64,000 nucleotides of DNA from assembly GCA_964465355.1 (NCBI GenBank), contig CAYXJZ010000005.1, forward strand, positions 6,543 to 70,542, written 5' to 3'. The notes below the pieces were generated by a model. The model worked only from the letters and a program-made list of their open reading frames with translations, was not told the origin of the DNA and did not search any database. The position numbers were made by a program, and so were the translations under genes. This document shows, piece after piece, positions 51,899-60,303 of the stretch. Source of the DNA: JAABTL01 sp964465355 (lineage in GTDB: Bacteria; Deinococcota; Deinococci; Deinococcales; Trueperaceae). Each line of letters begins with the position of its first letter. Positions within the stretch are counted from its first letter, which is position 1.

Positions 51899-52547
51899 GG
51901 CGGGAGAGGGCATGCAGCGCCCACAGCCTCTCGACGTGCTTGGCCAGCAGGTCGGCTTCCAGGTTGACCAGGTCGCCGGCTCGCAGCTCGCCAAGGGTGG
52001 TGACTTCCAGGGTGTGGGGGATCAGACCGAGGGTGAAGGTGCTGGGCGAGAGGTCGTCGCGAGCGGGGGCGCCGGCCGGCCCACCCACGTCGATGATGGT
52101 GAGGGACACGCCGTCCACGGTGATGCTGCCCTTGGGCAGCAGGTAGGGGGCGAAGTCGTCCGGCGCGCGCACGGTGACGCTGTATGCACCCGGCTGCGCG
52201 TCAACGGCCAGCACCTCGCCGCGGCCGCCGACGTGGCCGCTGACGAAGTGGCCGCCGAAGCGGGTGTCGGCGCGCATGGCGCGCTCTAAGTTGAGGCGTT
52301 GGCCGACCATCCAGCGCGGCGCGGTCACGGCCAGGGTCTCCTGGATGAGTTGCACGTCGAAGCTCTGCTCCGTGAGGCTCACCACCGTCAGGCAGCAGCC
52401 GGAGCAGGAGACGGAGTCGCCCACCTTCAGGTCTTCGAGCACCAGGTCGGCGCGGACGCTCAGCCTCAGGTGCCCGCCATCGATGCCGGCCACCTCGGTG
52501 CGCGCGTCGACGATGGTGCCGACTTCCTCGACGATGCCGGTGAACAT
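51888..52547 (-). CDS. ribE: Riboflavin synthase alpha chain
   Basis: The 219-residue enzyme dismutates dimethyllumazine into riboflavin. It has two lumazine-binding repeats, beginning MFTGIVEEVGTIV and, in the second half, GRGEVLAVDAQPGAYSVTV; SVSCSGCCLTVV and GSITVDGVSLTI mark the equivalent sites. The start overlaps the ribD stop by one base (TGATG). ribH is not present here. Confidence 0.93.
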   Translation of the reverse strand: MFTGIVEEVGTIVDARTEVAGIDGGHLRLSVRADLVLEDLKVGDSVSCSGCCLTVVSLTEQSFDVQLIQETLAVTAPRWMVGQRLNLERAMRADTRFGGHFVSGHVGGRGEVLAVDAQPGAYSVTVRAPDDFAPYLLPKGSITVDGVSLTIIDVGGPAGAPARDDLSPSTFTLGLIPHTLEVTTLGELRAGDLVNLEADLLAKHVERLWALHALSRHGH

Positions 52548-53863
52548 CAGTGCGTCGCCTCCTTGGCCACGTGCAGCTGGGTCTCGGCTTGGCCTGTCTC
52601 GCTCACGGCTGCACCGTTGCCCATCGCCAGTGGCTGCGGATCGACGTCGCCCTCGATGAGCAGGTCGCCACCCACGCGCTGCACGTCCCAGCGGCGCAGC
52701 GGCACGGCCTGGTCGAGGCTGGCCACGCCAAGGCCAGCCAGCGGCGGCGCGCCGCGGCCGCCCACCAGTTTGGGCGAGAGGAACCAGGCCACCCGGTCGA
52801 TGAGGCCGGCCTCCAGGAAGCTCCAGGCCAGGGTGCCGCCGCCTTCCAGCAGCATCTCCACGACGCCTTCGGCGGCCAGGCGGGCAAGGGCCTCGGCCGC
52901 GTCGGGCCGGCCACCACCATGGCCAAGGCGGCCGGGGACGCGCATGACCGAGGCGCCGCGCGCCTCCAACGCACCGATGCGCGCCTCCGGCGCCTTCTCA
53001 CCCACCACGATGGTGACCCTCGCCTCGGCGCCATCGGGCCCAAGCTCGAAGAGCTTGGCTTCCAGCGGTGTGCGTGCCAGCGCGTCGAAGACCACCTTGC
53101 GGGCGGTGTGGCCAGGTGCAGCGTCGCCTTCGAGGCGAGTGGTCAGTGCCGGGTCGTCCTGCAGGACGGTGTTGACGCCCACCGCCACGGCGTCGGCCTG
53201 GTTCCGCCAGCCCTGCACGAGGGCGCGCGAGGCCGGACCGGTGATCCAGCGGGAGCGGCCGGTGCGGGTGGCGATCTTGCCGTCCAGCGTCATGGCTGTC
53301 TTGTAGCGGACCCAGGGGCGGCCGGACCTGCGGTGCACCAGGTAGGCGGCGTTGAGCGCGTCTGCCTCCTTGCGCAGGGCGCCGGCCACCACCTCGACGC
53401 CGGCCGACCGCAGCCGATCGGCGCCCTTGCCTGCCACCCGCGGATCGGGGTCGGGGCTGGCGTAGACCACCCGCAGCACCCCGGCCTCGATGAGCGCAAG
53501 GCTGCATGGCGGGGTGTTGCCTTGGTGGTCGCATGGCTCTAGGTTGACGTAGGCGGTGGCGCCGCGGGCGGCTTCGCCCGCCTGCGCCAAGGCTGCCGCC
53601 TCGGCGTGGGCCTCGCCGGCACGCTGATGCCAGCCCTCGCCCACCACCTGGCCGCCTCGCACCAGCACGCAGCCCACCATGGGGTTGGGGGAGGTGCGGC
53701 CGCGGCCGCGCTCGGCCAGCTCGATGGCGCGGCGCAGGTAGCGGATGTCGGCAGGGCTGAGGCCGGGTGGGGCAGGCTCCACCTCCGGCGCTTGGCCGAT
53801 GGGGATGCGGTTCGTGCTCTGCTCCTCCGAGGAGGGGGTGGGTGTGTCGTCGTGGTCGGTCAT
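52547..53863 (-). CDS. ribD: Bifunctional riboflavin deaminase-reductase RibD
   Basis: The 438-residue protein has an N-terminal deaminase with zinc ligands in EAHAEAAAL and PCDHQGNTPPC, then a reductase with YKTAMTLDGKIATRTGRS and EMLLEGGGTLAWSF. A hydrophilic N-terminal extension of about 35 residues and a C-terminal tail (about 405-438) exceed the E. coli protein. ATG at 53863; TACACT lies 17 bases upstream. No FMN riboswitch is seen in the 54-base gap. Confidence 0.94.
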   Translation of the reverse strand: MTDHDDTPTPSSEEQSTNRIPIGQAPEVEPAPPGLSPADIRYLRRAIELAERGRGRTSPNPMVGCVLVRGGQVVGEGWHQRAGEAHAEAAALAQAGEAARGATAYVNLEPCDHQGNTPPCSLALIEAGVLRVVYASPDPDPRVAGKGADRLRSAGVEVVAGALRKEADALNAAYLVHRRSGRPWVRYKTAMTLDGKIATRTGRSRWITGPASRALVQGWRNQADAVAVGVNTVLQDDPALTTRLEGDAAPGHTARKVVFDALARTPLEAKLFELGPDGAEARVTIVVGEKAPEARIGALEARGASVMRVPGRLGHGGGRPDAAEALARLAAEGVVEMLLEGGGTLAWSFLEAGLIDRVAWFLSPKLVGGRGAPPLAGLGVASLDQAVPLRRWDVQRVGGDLLIEGDVDPQPLAMGNGAAVSETGQAETQLHVAKEATH

Positions 53864-53917
53864 GGTGTGCTCCGGGCGGCAGTGTACGCCGGGAGCAGGG
53901 GTTCCCTTGGTCGCGTC

Positions 53918-54316
53918 TCAGGCAGGCAGGATCTGGAGCCCGCCTTGACGGGCCACGACGCCGAAGTGCCGGAGGTCGAGGGTGAGCACCCGTCCCCCAT
54001 GCCGTTCGGCGCAAGCGATGACCGCCGCATCGGCGTAACCAAGGGGCAGGTCGTCGTAGCGCCTGACCAGTTCGCGGATCCTTGCAATGTCTTCTTCCCC
54101 ACAGTCCAGGCCGAAGGCTCGCGTCTCGATGTCTGCCAAGAGGGCATCGAGCGCCATGGGCGCACGGTTCTCGATCAGGTAGGCGACTTCGGCCATGATG
54201 CCGCTGGGAATCAGGTAGGGGCCACCGTCATCGACGAAGGCTCGCCTGACGCGTTCGTGGTCGGCATCCCTGCGGTTGAGCAGCGCGAAGAGTCCTGAGG
54301 TGTCGAGGGTGATCAT
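53918..54316 (-). CDS. PIN domain toxin (VapC-like)
   Basis: The 132-residue protein has D5 (MITLDTSGLF), E43 (IMAEVAYLIE) and D96 (LGYADAAVIACAERHG), then VLTLDLRHFG. This is the VapC set, in the family of the ribonuclease toxins with shorter loops. Its ATG overlaps the antitoxin stop (ATGA). It closes the third RHH-PIN module of the window. Confidence 0.87.
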   Translation of the reverse strand: MITLDTSGLFALLNRRDADHERVRRAFVDDGGPYLIPSGIMAEVAYLIENRAPMALDALLADIETRAFGLDCGEEDIARIRELVRRYDDLPLGYADAAVIACAERHGGRVLTLDLRHFGVVARQGGLQILPA

Positions 54317-54546
54317 CCTGGACGCCAGTTCTCGCGGAGCCACTGCTCGCTGTCGCGCCCGTCGAGTCCAGCGTCCTCCACCGTTCCGATGGAACGAGGC
54401 AGCGGGGGCCGTTCCGCTTGCAGGTACTGCTCCAAGGCTTGGCGCACGATCTCCGCCTGCGGGCGACCGCTGCGGACAGCAGCGTCCTTCAGGCGTCGTT
54501 GCACCTCCGTGGGCAGGTAGAGCGTGGTCTTGCGCATCGCTTCCAT
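54313..54546 (-). CDS. Ribbon-helix-helix antitoxin
   Basis: The 77-residue protein has RKTTLYLPTEVQRRLKDAAV and RSGRPQAEIVRQALEQYL, a CopG-type domain, and a tail with SEQWLRENWRPG. ATG at 54546 is leaderless: TAGATT is 6 bases upstream. An operator palindrome lies next to it. Confidence 0.84.
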   Translation of the reverse strand: MEAMRKTTLYLPTEVQRRLKDAAVRSGRPQAEIVRQALEQYLQAERPPLPRSIGTVEDAGLDGRDSEQWLRENWRPG

Positions 54547-54552
54547 CGCCCC

Positions 54553-54576
54553 AATCTACCATACGCCATATATGGC
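54553..54576 (-). promoter_or_regulatory. Promoter and palindromic operator of the third toxin-antitoxin operon
   Basis: On the minus strand TAGATT (54558-54553) is the -10 box and GCCATATATGGC (54576-54565), a perfect 12-base palindrome, lies directly upstream, with TATGGT between them. Confidence 0.55.
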
Positions 54577-54647
54577 AGCCAGTTGCCGGTGACATGCTCC
54601 AGCCAAGCCACCGCCTGTTCATGAACCGCCTGGTTACACTCGGCCCC

Positions 54648-55883
54648 ATGCTCACCTTCGAACGCAAGCTGCAGAACCTCGCCACCCTCGCCCTCCGTGT
54701 GGGCGTCAACCTCCAACCCGGCCAGCGCCTGCGGGCGGCCGGCCCCTTGGAGTCCGCCGACCTGCTGCGCGAGATCGCCAAGCAGGCCTACGAGATGGGC
54801 TCGCCGTTGGTCGACGTGGAGTACATCGACGACCACCAGCGCCTCATCCGCGCCCTGCACTCGCCTGCCGAAGCGCTGACGCTGGCCGACGAGGAGAAGC
54901 AGGCCATGCTGAAGACCAAGCTCGAGCGCGGCGACGCCCTGCTGCGGGTGTCCGGCTCCGATCCCGACCTGCTCTCCGCCGCTGACGCCACGCGCGTCGC
55001 CACCATGACCAAGTCGGAGCGCGCGGCCGCGCGCGAGGTCAGCGATCTGGTGCAGCGCTCCTTCATGCCATGGACGATCGTCGGCTACGCGGTGCCGGCC
55101 TGGGCACGCAAGGTCTTCCCCGACCTGGATGAGCAGGAGGCCGTGACCAAGCTGTGGGACGCCATCTTCGCTGCGACCCGCGCCGACCAGGAGGACCCGG
55201 TGGGCGCATGGGAAGCGCACCTGGCCGAGCTGAACAAGGCCAAGGTGCACTTGGACGGCCGCGGCTACCACACCCTGCATCTGAAGGCCCCAGGCACCGA
55301 CCTGCGCCTTGGCCTGGCCGACACGAACACCTGGGAGTCCGGCGGCCTGCACGCCGAGCACAGCGGCAAGTTCTTCGTGGCCAACATGCCAACCGAAGAG
55401 GTGTTCACGGCGCCGCACGCACGCCGGGTCGACGGCACCCTTGCCTCCAGCAAGCCGCTGTCCTACCAGGGGCAGCTCATCGACCGCTTCCAGCTCACCT
55501 TCAAGGATGGCGCCGTGGTCCACGCCAAGGCCGAAGTGGGCGAGGCAGCGCTGCTCAAGCTGCTCGAGATGGACGACGGCGCCCGCCGGCTCGGCGAGAT
55601 CGCGCTGGTGCCGCACCAGAGCCCCATCAGCCAGAGCGGCCTGCTGTTCTACAACACCCTCTTCGACGAGAACGCCGCCTGCCATGTGGCCCTCGGCCGG
55701 GCCTACGAGACCACCTTCAAGGACGGCACCAAGCGTCCGCTGGAGGAGCTGCAGAAGGAAGGCTTCAACCAGAGCCTGACGCATGTTGACTTCATGTTCG
55801 GCTCCGACCAGCTCGACGTGGACGGCGAGCGGGAGGACGGCAGCTTGGAGCCGGTGATGCGGGGAGGGGCCTGGGCCTTCTAG
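54648..55883 (+). CDS. M29 family aminopeptidase
   Basis: The 411-residue metallopeptidase resembles aminopeptidase T/AmpS of thermophiles. The metal-site region is seen in NMPTEEVFTAPHARR, GEIALVPHQSP, LFDENAACHVALGRAY and THVDFMFGSDQLDVDG. It would release N-terminal residues and act with two metal ions. ATG at 54648 is preceded by TACACT at 7 bases, so leaderless; a longer frame upstream is not used. Confidence 0.93.
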   Translation: MLTFERKLQNLATLALRVGVNLQPGQRLRAAGPLESADLLREIAKQAYEMGSPLVDVEYIDDHQRLIRALHSPAEALTLADEEKQAMLKTKLERGDALLRVSGSDPDLLSAADATRVATMTKSERAAAREVSDLVQRSFMPWTIVGYAVPAWARKVFPDLDEQEAVTKLWDAIFAATRADQEDPVGAWEAHLAELNKAKVHLDGRGYHTLHLKAPGTDLRLGLADTNTWESGGLHAEHSGKFFVANMPTEEVFTAPHARRVDGTLASSKPLSYQGQLIDRFQLTFKDGAVVHAKAEVGEAALLKLLEMDDGARRLGEIALVPHQSPISQSGLLFYNTLFDENAACHVALGRAYETTFKDGTKRPLEELQKEGFNQSLTHVDFMFGSDQLDVDGEREDGSLEPVMRGGAWAF

Positions 55884-55913
55884 GTGCCTGGGCGCCGGGT
55901 TGGTGGCTTGCGC

Positions 55914-56297
55914 CTAGGCCGCCGCGATGGCCTCGATCTCCAACAGCCAGGCCTCGTCGAAGATGCCTGTGATGATGCAGGTCAGCGCCGGCATGTGGTC
56001 TCCGAGCACCTCCAGGCGTACCTCGCGGTTGGCCAGGGCGTACTCGCGCGAAGACAGGAAGATCGTCACCTTCACGAGGTTCTCGCGTGACATGCCCGCG
56101 GCGCCGAGTTGCGCCAGCACGTTGGCCCAGGCCAGCCTGGCCTGCGCGCGAAAGTCCTTGGGGACCTCTCCAGTGAGGGACACGGGGATCTGGCCGCTGA
56201 TGAACAAGAGGTGCTGCGCGTCCCTCACCTCGATGGCCTGAGCGTAGCCGGTCGTGACGGTCGGCGCGTTAGGGGAGTTGATGGCTGTCATGGTCAT
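55914..56297 (-). CDS. RidA family protein lacking the catalytic arginine
   Basis: The 127-residue protein matches the YjgF/RidA fold: LLFISGQIPVSLTGEVPKDF, NVLAQLGAAGMSRENLVKVT and LLEIEAIAAA. At the place of the conserved Arg needed for enamine/imine deaminase activity it has Leu105 (MPALTCIITG). It may belong to a Rid subfamily with another role. TAGCAT 6 bases before the ATG, so leaderless. Confidence 0.84.
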   Translation of the reverse strand: MTMTAINSPNAPTVTTGYAQAIEVRDAQHLLFISGQIPVSLTGEVPKDFRAQARLAWANVLAQLGAAGMSRENLVKVTIFLSSREYALANREVRLEVLGDHMPALTCIITGIFDEAWLLEIEAIAAA

Positions 56298-56370
56298 GCA
56301 GCGATGCTAACGGTCTGGCCGCTTCGGGCCCGATCCCTGTCCCGGACCGAGACACCCTAGTACCTGAACC

Positions 56371-56985
56371 TCAACGCTCGCTGACCGCCAGTTGCGCCCC
56401 CAGTCCGGCGAAGGCCGCCGCGAAGCCGCGGCGCAGCCAGGTCTGCACCCGTGGCGAGTCGATGACGATCCTGCGGAAGGTGTGCGCCAGCAGGCCGTAG
56501 ACCACGAAGACGGCGAAGGTCATGGCCATGAACACGCCGCTGAGCCCCAGCAGCTGCGCCAACGGCGACGCGACGTCCGGCCTGACGAACTGAGGGAGGA
56601 AAGCGAGGAAGAAGATGGTCAGCTTGGGGTTGAGGATGTTGAGCAGGAAGGCTTTGACCACCAGGCCGATGGCGCTGCCGCGCTTGGGTGCATCCTCGAC
56701 CACCAACTGAGACCTGTCCCGCCAGGTGGTGTAAGCCAGGTAGAGGAGGTAAGCCACGCCGGCGTACTTGAGCAGTTGGAAGGCGACCGCGCTGGTGTGC
56801 AGGACGGCGGCAAGGCCCAGCACGGTGGCCAGCAGGTGGGGGACGATCCCCGCCGTGCAGCCGAGCGCGGCGAAGACGCTCCCGCGAGCGCCTTGGGCGA
56901 TCCCGGTGGAGATGGTGAACACAACGCCGGTCCCGGGAATGAGCACCACGATCAGCGAGGTCAGCAGGAACTCGGGGCTGAACAT
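56371..56985 (-). CDS. LysE/RhtB family amino acid exporter
   Basis: The 204-residue protein has six helices with LTSLIVVLIPGTGVVFTIST and the GARGSVFAALGCTAG motif of LysE-type exporters, plus LLNILNPKLTIFFLAFLPQF. AGAGGAGACG precedes the ATG. Its start lies 12 bases beyond the M20 amidohydrolase stop, so the pair is co-transcribed; export of a released amino acid is inferred. Confidence 0.88.
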   Translation of the reverse strand: MFSPEFLLTSLIVVLIPGTGVVFTISTGIAQGARGSVFAALGCTAGIVPHLLATVLGLAAVLHTSAVAFQLLKYAGVAYLLYLAYTTWRDRSQLVVEDAPKRGSAIGLVVKAFLLNILNPKLTIFFLAFLPQFVRPDVASPLAQLLGLSGVFMAMTFAVFVVYGLLAHTFRRIVIDSPRVQTWLRRGFAAAFAGLGAQLAVSER

Positions 56986-56997
56986 GCGCGTCTCCTC

Positions 56998-58191
56998 TCA
57001 GGCCTGCGCGGCCATGGACTGCCGGTACTCCGCCTTCGCCGCCTCCAGCAACGCCGGGTCCAGGAAGAGGTCGGCGCCGGTGGAGGCCATGGCCTTGGCC
57101 GCCGCGATCAGCCTGCGGTAGCCCAGCTCGCTGTTGGCCGCCTCGCGGAAGGCCACCGTGTGGAAGCCCACCTCGTCCTCCCGGATGGACACGTAGGGCT
57201 GGATGGTGGGGCAGACCAGGCTGACGTTGCCAACGTCGGAGGAGCCAAGGCCTTCGTCGGGGCCGGGATCCACCGTCTGCACGCCAAGGCTGCGCAGATG
57301 CCCCTCGACGTTGCGGGCCATGACCATGTTGTTGACGACGTTGGCGTAGAGATTGCTGTGTCCGATGCTCAGGCTGCAGCCTGTGGCCTGCGCCGCCGCC
57401 TGCGCGATGGCCTCCACTTTGCCCAGCAGCACCTGCTGGTCGGCCACCCGGCCGGCACGGACGCTGACCTCTGCCCTGGTGTGCTCGGGGATGATGTTGG
57501 CCGCATCGCCGCCGTGGGTGATGACGCCGTGCAGTCGGGTGTCGGGGCGGAGCTGCTGGCGCAGCAGGCCGATGCCGACGAAGAACTGGATCATGGCGTC
57601 CAAGGCGTTGACGCCGTCCCATGGCGCGGCGGCGGCGTGTGCCGGGCGGCCGTGGAAGTCGACGTTGATGCGCTGCGAGGCCAGGCTGCCGCCGAAGACC
57701 TGGCTGGTGCCGGTGTTGGGGTGGAACATGATGGCCGCGTCCACCTCGTCGAAGACGCCCTGGTCCACTTGGGTGACCTTGCCGCCGCCGCCCTCCTCGG
57801 CTGGGGTGCCGATGACCTGGATGCGGCCCGGCAGGTCGGGCCAGGCCTGACGTAGCAGCCAGCCGGCCAGCATGCCGCCTGTGCCGATGAGGTTGTGGCC
57901 GCAGGCGTGGCCGAGTCCGCGTAGGGCGTCGTACTCGCAGAGGAAGGCGATGGTGGGGCCGTCGCCTTGGCCGGTCCAGGTGGCGCGGAAGGCGGTGTCG
58001 AGGCCGGCAAGGCCGCGCTCGACGGTGAAGCCGGCGGCCTCCAGGGGTGCGATCAGGCGGGCGGCGGCGCGGTGCTCCTCGAAGCCCAGCTCCGGGTCGG
58101 CCCAGATCTCCTTGGCGATGTCGACGAAGGTAGGGGCGTGGTCGTCGGCGAGGCGGTGGAGGGTGGGGTGGAGTTCAGAGGGCGTCGGCAT
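56998..58191 (-). CDS. M20 family amidohydrolase
   Basis: The 397-residue protein is an M20D-type amidohydrolase, like AbgB. Metal-binding motifs are CEYDALRGLGHACGHNLIGTG split, GTPAEEGGGGK and DFHGRPAHAAAAPWDGVNAL. It would hydrolyse an N-acyl amino acid or peptide. Start at ATG 58191 is chosen for family length; no ribosome binding site or -10 is seen, so the start is uncertain. The downstream LysE exporter suggests amino acid products. Confidence 0.86.
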   Translation of the reverse strand: MPTPSELHPTLHRLADDHAPTFVDIAKEIWADPELGFEEHRAAARLIAPLEAAGFTVERGLAGLDTAFRATWTGQGDGPTIAFLCEYDALRGLGHACGHNLIGTGGMLAGWLLRQAWPDLPGRIQVIGTPAEEGGGGKVTQVDQGVFDEVDAAIMFHPNTGTSQVFGGSLASQRINVDFHGRPAHAAAAPWDGVNALDAMIQFFVGIGLLRQQLRPDTRLHGVITHGGDAANIIPEHTRAEVSVRAGRVADQQVLLGKVEAIAQAAAQATGCSLSIGHSNLYANVVNNMVMARNVEGHLRSLGVQTVDPGPDEGLGSSDVGNVSLVCPTIQPYVSIREDEVGFHTVAFREAANSELGYRRLIAAAKAMASTGADLFLDPALLEAAKAEYRQSMAAQA

Positions 58192-58389
58192 GCGGCATGA
58201 AACCACATGGGTGGGCGTGGGTCGCGGCGCAGGGATAGCACGGGAGCGGCGCGCCGCCAGGCAGGGACCGGCGATCCCAGGACAGGCCGGTCCTGAATAG
58301 CCGGGCCGGATCGGCCGAGCATGGGTGGTTGGCATCAAGCCAATCACGCGGGCCGCAGCCCGCTGGACTCAGGAGGCTCCCCATGCCGA

Positions 58390-58944
58390 ATGCGCATCCT
58401 CGACCGGCTCGCCGACACGCCGGCGCAGGTGATGACCGAGTTCGGCGAGACCCTGGTGCAGACGGCGGCCGCCAGGGCACTCTTCGGCGACGAGACCAGA
58501 CACCGAGGGCTGATGCGCAGCATCGTCTACCGGTGGTTCACCGACCCCGCCTCCCGCCACATCTATCCCCTCGAGGACCACCCGACCCACGCCCGCCTCT
58601 TCACAGCCGACACCCGTGCCGCCTACGCCAAGCGCGGCCCAGGCTCACGCGCCGGCGTGATCGTCGACGCGCTCCTAGAGGAGAGCCCTGAGTTCGCCCG
58701 ACTCTGGCAGGCGCACGAGGTGAGCACCACGCACGCGAAGGAGAAACGGCTGCAGCATCCGGAGGTCGGCGTCCTCGAGCTGCAGTGCCAGCTCCTGCAC
58801 GACTTAGGCCAAGGCCAGTCGCTGCTGGTGCTCACCGCCACCCCTGGCACCGAGAGTTACGACAAGCTGCAACGGCTCTCCGTCATCGGTGCCGTCGACG
58901 TCATCCGGGATGCGATGCCTCGCAGCCGATGCACCGAGGACTGA
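58390..58944 (+). CDS. MmyB-like ligand-binding domain protein without its HTH
   Basis: The 184-residue protein covers the MmyB-like domain (ILDRLADTPAQVMTEFGETL, ALFGDETRHRGLMRSIVYRW, ARLWQAHEVSTTHAKEKRLQ and HPEVGVLELQCQLL). Normally an XRE helix-turn-helix of about 80 residues precedes it; here that part is missing. AGGAGG lies 12 bases before this ATG and 5 before another ATG (58383) in a different frame, so a frame change may be involved. 5' truncated regulator, possibly a pseudogene. Confidence 0.6.
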   Translation: MRILDRLADTPAQVMTEFGETLVQTAAARALFGDETRHRGLMRSIVYRWFTDPASRHIYPLEDHPTHARLFTADTRAAYAKRGPGSRAGVIVDALLEESPEFARLWQAHEVSTTHAKEKRLQHPEVGVLELQCQLLHDLGQGQSLLVLTATPGTESYDKLQRLSVIGAVDVIRDAMPRSRCTED

Positions 58945-59714
58945 CTACGCAGGTCCCGCCTGGATGACCTCGATGCGGTTGCCGAAGGGATCGGCAGTGT
59001 AGAAGCGCCGCACGCCTGGGCGTGCGTCGTCCCACACCACCTCATGGCCGGCGGCCTGGAGGCGCTGGGCCAGGGTGTCCAGGTCCGCCACGCCAAGGCG
59101 GGATGCGCCTTGCGCTGCGGGCGGAAGTCCGCCTCCACGCCCAGGTGGATCGCCACCGACCCGGCGCGGAACCAGCAGCCGCCTCGGCTCGCCAGCGGCT
59201 CAGGCTTGGCCTCTTCCTCCATGCCGAGCAGGCCGACGAAGAAGGCGCGGGCGGCGTCCTCCTGGCCGGGCGGCATGGCGAGTTGGACGTGGTCGAGGTG
59301 GGTGATCAGGGTGGTTCCCCAAGGCGGCGCGGCCGTCCTGGCGAAGGCCAGCACGTGCCCGTCCAGGTCCAGGCTGTAGGCGGCATGGTCACCCCAGTCC
59401 CGGTGGAGCATCGGGCTCAGCTCGGTCGCCCCGGCCCGCAGGGCGCGGGCGTGGCAGGCGTCGGCATGGGGATGGGTCAGGTACAGCTCGGCCCGCGGCA
59501 CACCGTGGGCCGAGGCCGGATCGGGCAGTTGCTCACCAAGGAGCCTGCGGATGCCGGCTTCGGGCATGAGCCCGAGGACACCCCCGCCGGGCAACTCGAA
59601 CTCGGTCATGCCTGGGACGTCCAGCCTCGGGGATCGGCCGAGGACGGCGGCGTAGAAGGCCGAACTCCGCTCCTGGTCGGCGACGTAGAGGATGAAGTGA
59701 GAGGAACCGTTCAT
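58945..59714 (-). pseudogene. Double-domain VOC protein with a single-base frameshift
   Basis: The gene starts with MNGSSHFILYVADQERSSAF at 59714 and keeps one frame to RKAHPAL, about 59091. The rest of the second domain, LGVADLDTLAQRLQAAGHEV and FYTADPFGNRIEVIQAGPA, is in the next frame and stops at 58945. 770 bases is one base short of 257 codons. Restoring one C in CCCGCC gives a complete glyoxalase/dioxygenase-like two-domain protein. Real mutation or sequence error. Confidence 0.72.
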
Positions 59715-59772
59715 GGGCGTGGATCCTTCTACGTGGAGCCGTGCACCCGCGAGCACCCGCGCCCAGGTGGCC

Positions 59773-60243
59773 TCAGGGCGCCTCGGGGCCGAGGGGCAGC
59801 TCGAGGATGACCTCGTCCTCGTCCATCCTGCCCGTGTGCTGGAAGCCGGCGCGCAGGTACAGGCCCTCGGCGCTGCCCGGCTCAGGGACGTAGGAGACCG
59901 ACAGGACCGAGAACCGACCCTTGCTGCGCACGTGCTCGATGACCTGTTGCAGGGCGGCGGCGCCCACGCCTTGGCCCTGGTAGCGGGCGTCCACCATGAA
60001 GCGCCAGATGCCGATCTCTGGATGCTCCGGCGGCTCAGGCAGCAGCGAGTCGTCGGAGAGCATGACGAAGCCGACGGGGGTGTCGCCTAAGTAGATGGCG
60101 CGGTACCAGGCCTCGGGGGCGAACAGCGCCTGGGCGAAGGAGACGGCGTTGCTGGCCACGAACTTCTCCTGCTCTGGCTTGACCGAGAGCTTGACGATGT
60201 CGATGACCGTGTCGGCGGTGATCTCCCGCAGCGATACCTTCAT
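59773..60243 (-). CDS. GNAT acetyltransferase, BltD/spermidine-type
   Basis: The 156-residue protein has VKLSVKPEQEKFVASNAVS, YLGDTPVGFVML, the acetyl-CoA motif RYQGQGVGAAALQQVI and the ending YLRAGFQHTGR, similar to BltD-like polyamine acetyltransferases. It may acetylate spermidine or putrescine made from the nearby pathway, though the substrate is inferred. AAGGAG precedes the ATG. Confidence 0.8.
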   Translation of the reverse strand: MKVSLREITADTVIDIVKLSVKPEQEKFVASNAVSFAQALFAPEAWYRAIYLGDTPVGFVMLSDDSLLPEPPEHPEIGIWRFMVDARYQGQGVGAAALQQVIEHVRSKGRFSVLSVSYVPEPGSAEGLYLRAGFQHTGRMDEDEVILELPLGPEAP

Positions 60244-60303
60244 GGGCGCTCCTTGCTCATGCCTGGATGTCGTGGAGGCCAGCCTACGCCGAACGCGGCC
60301 GGC

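Noticed and set aside
53864..53917. FMN riboswitch upstream of ribD
   Set aside because: The gap to the next gene is only 54 bases and shows none of the conserved FMN-element sequences.
54276..54647. Long upstream extension of the aminopeptidase frame
   Set aside because: It runs antisense through the PIN and antitoxin genes; the ATG at 54648 has TACACT 7 bases upstream and matches the M29 N-terminus.
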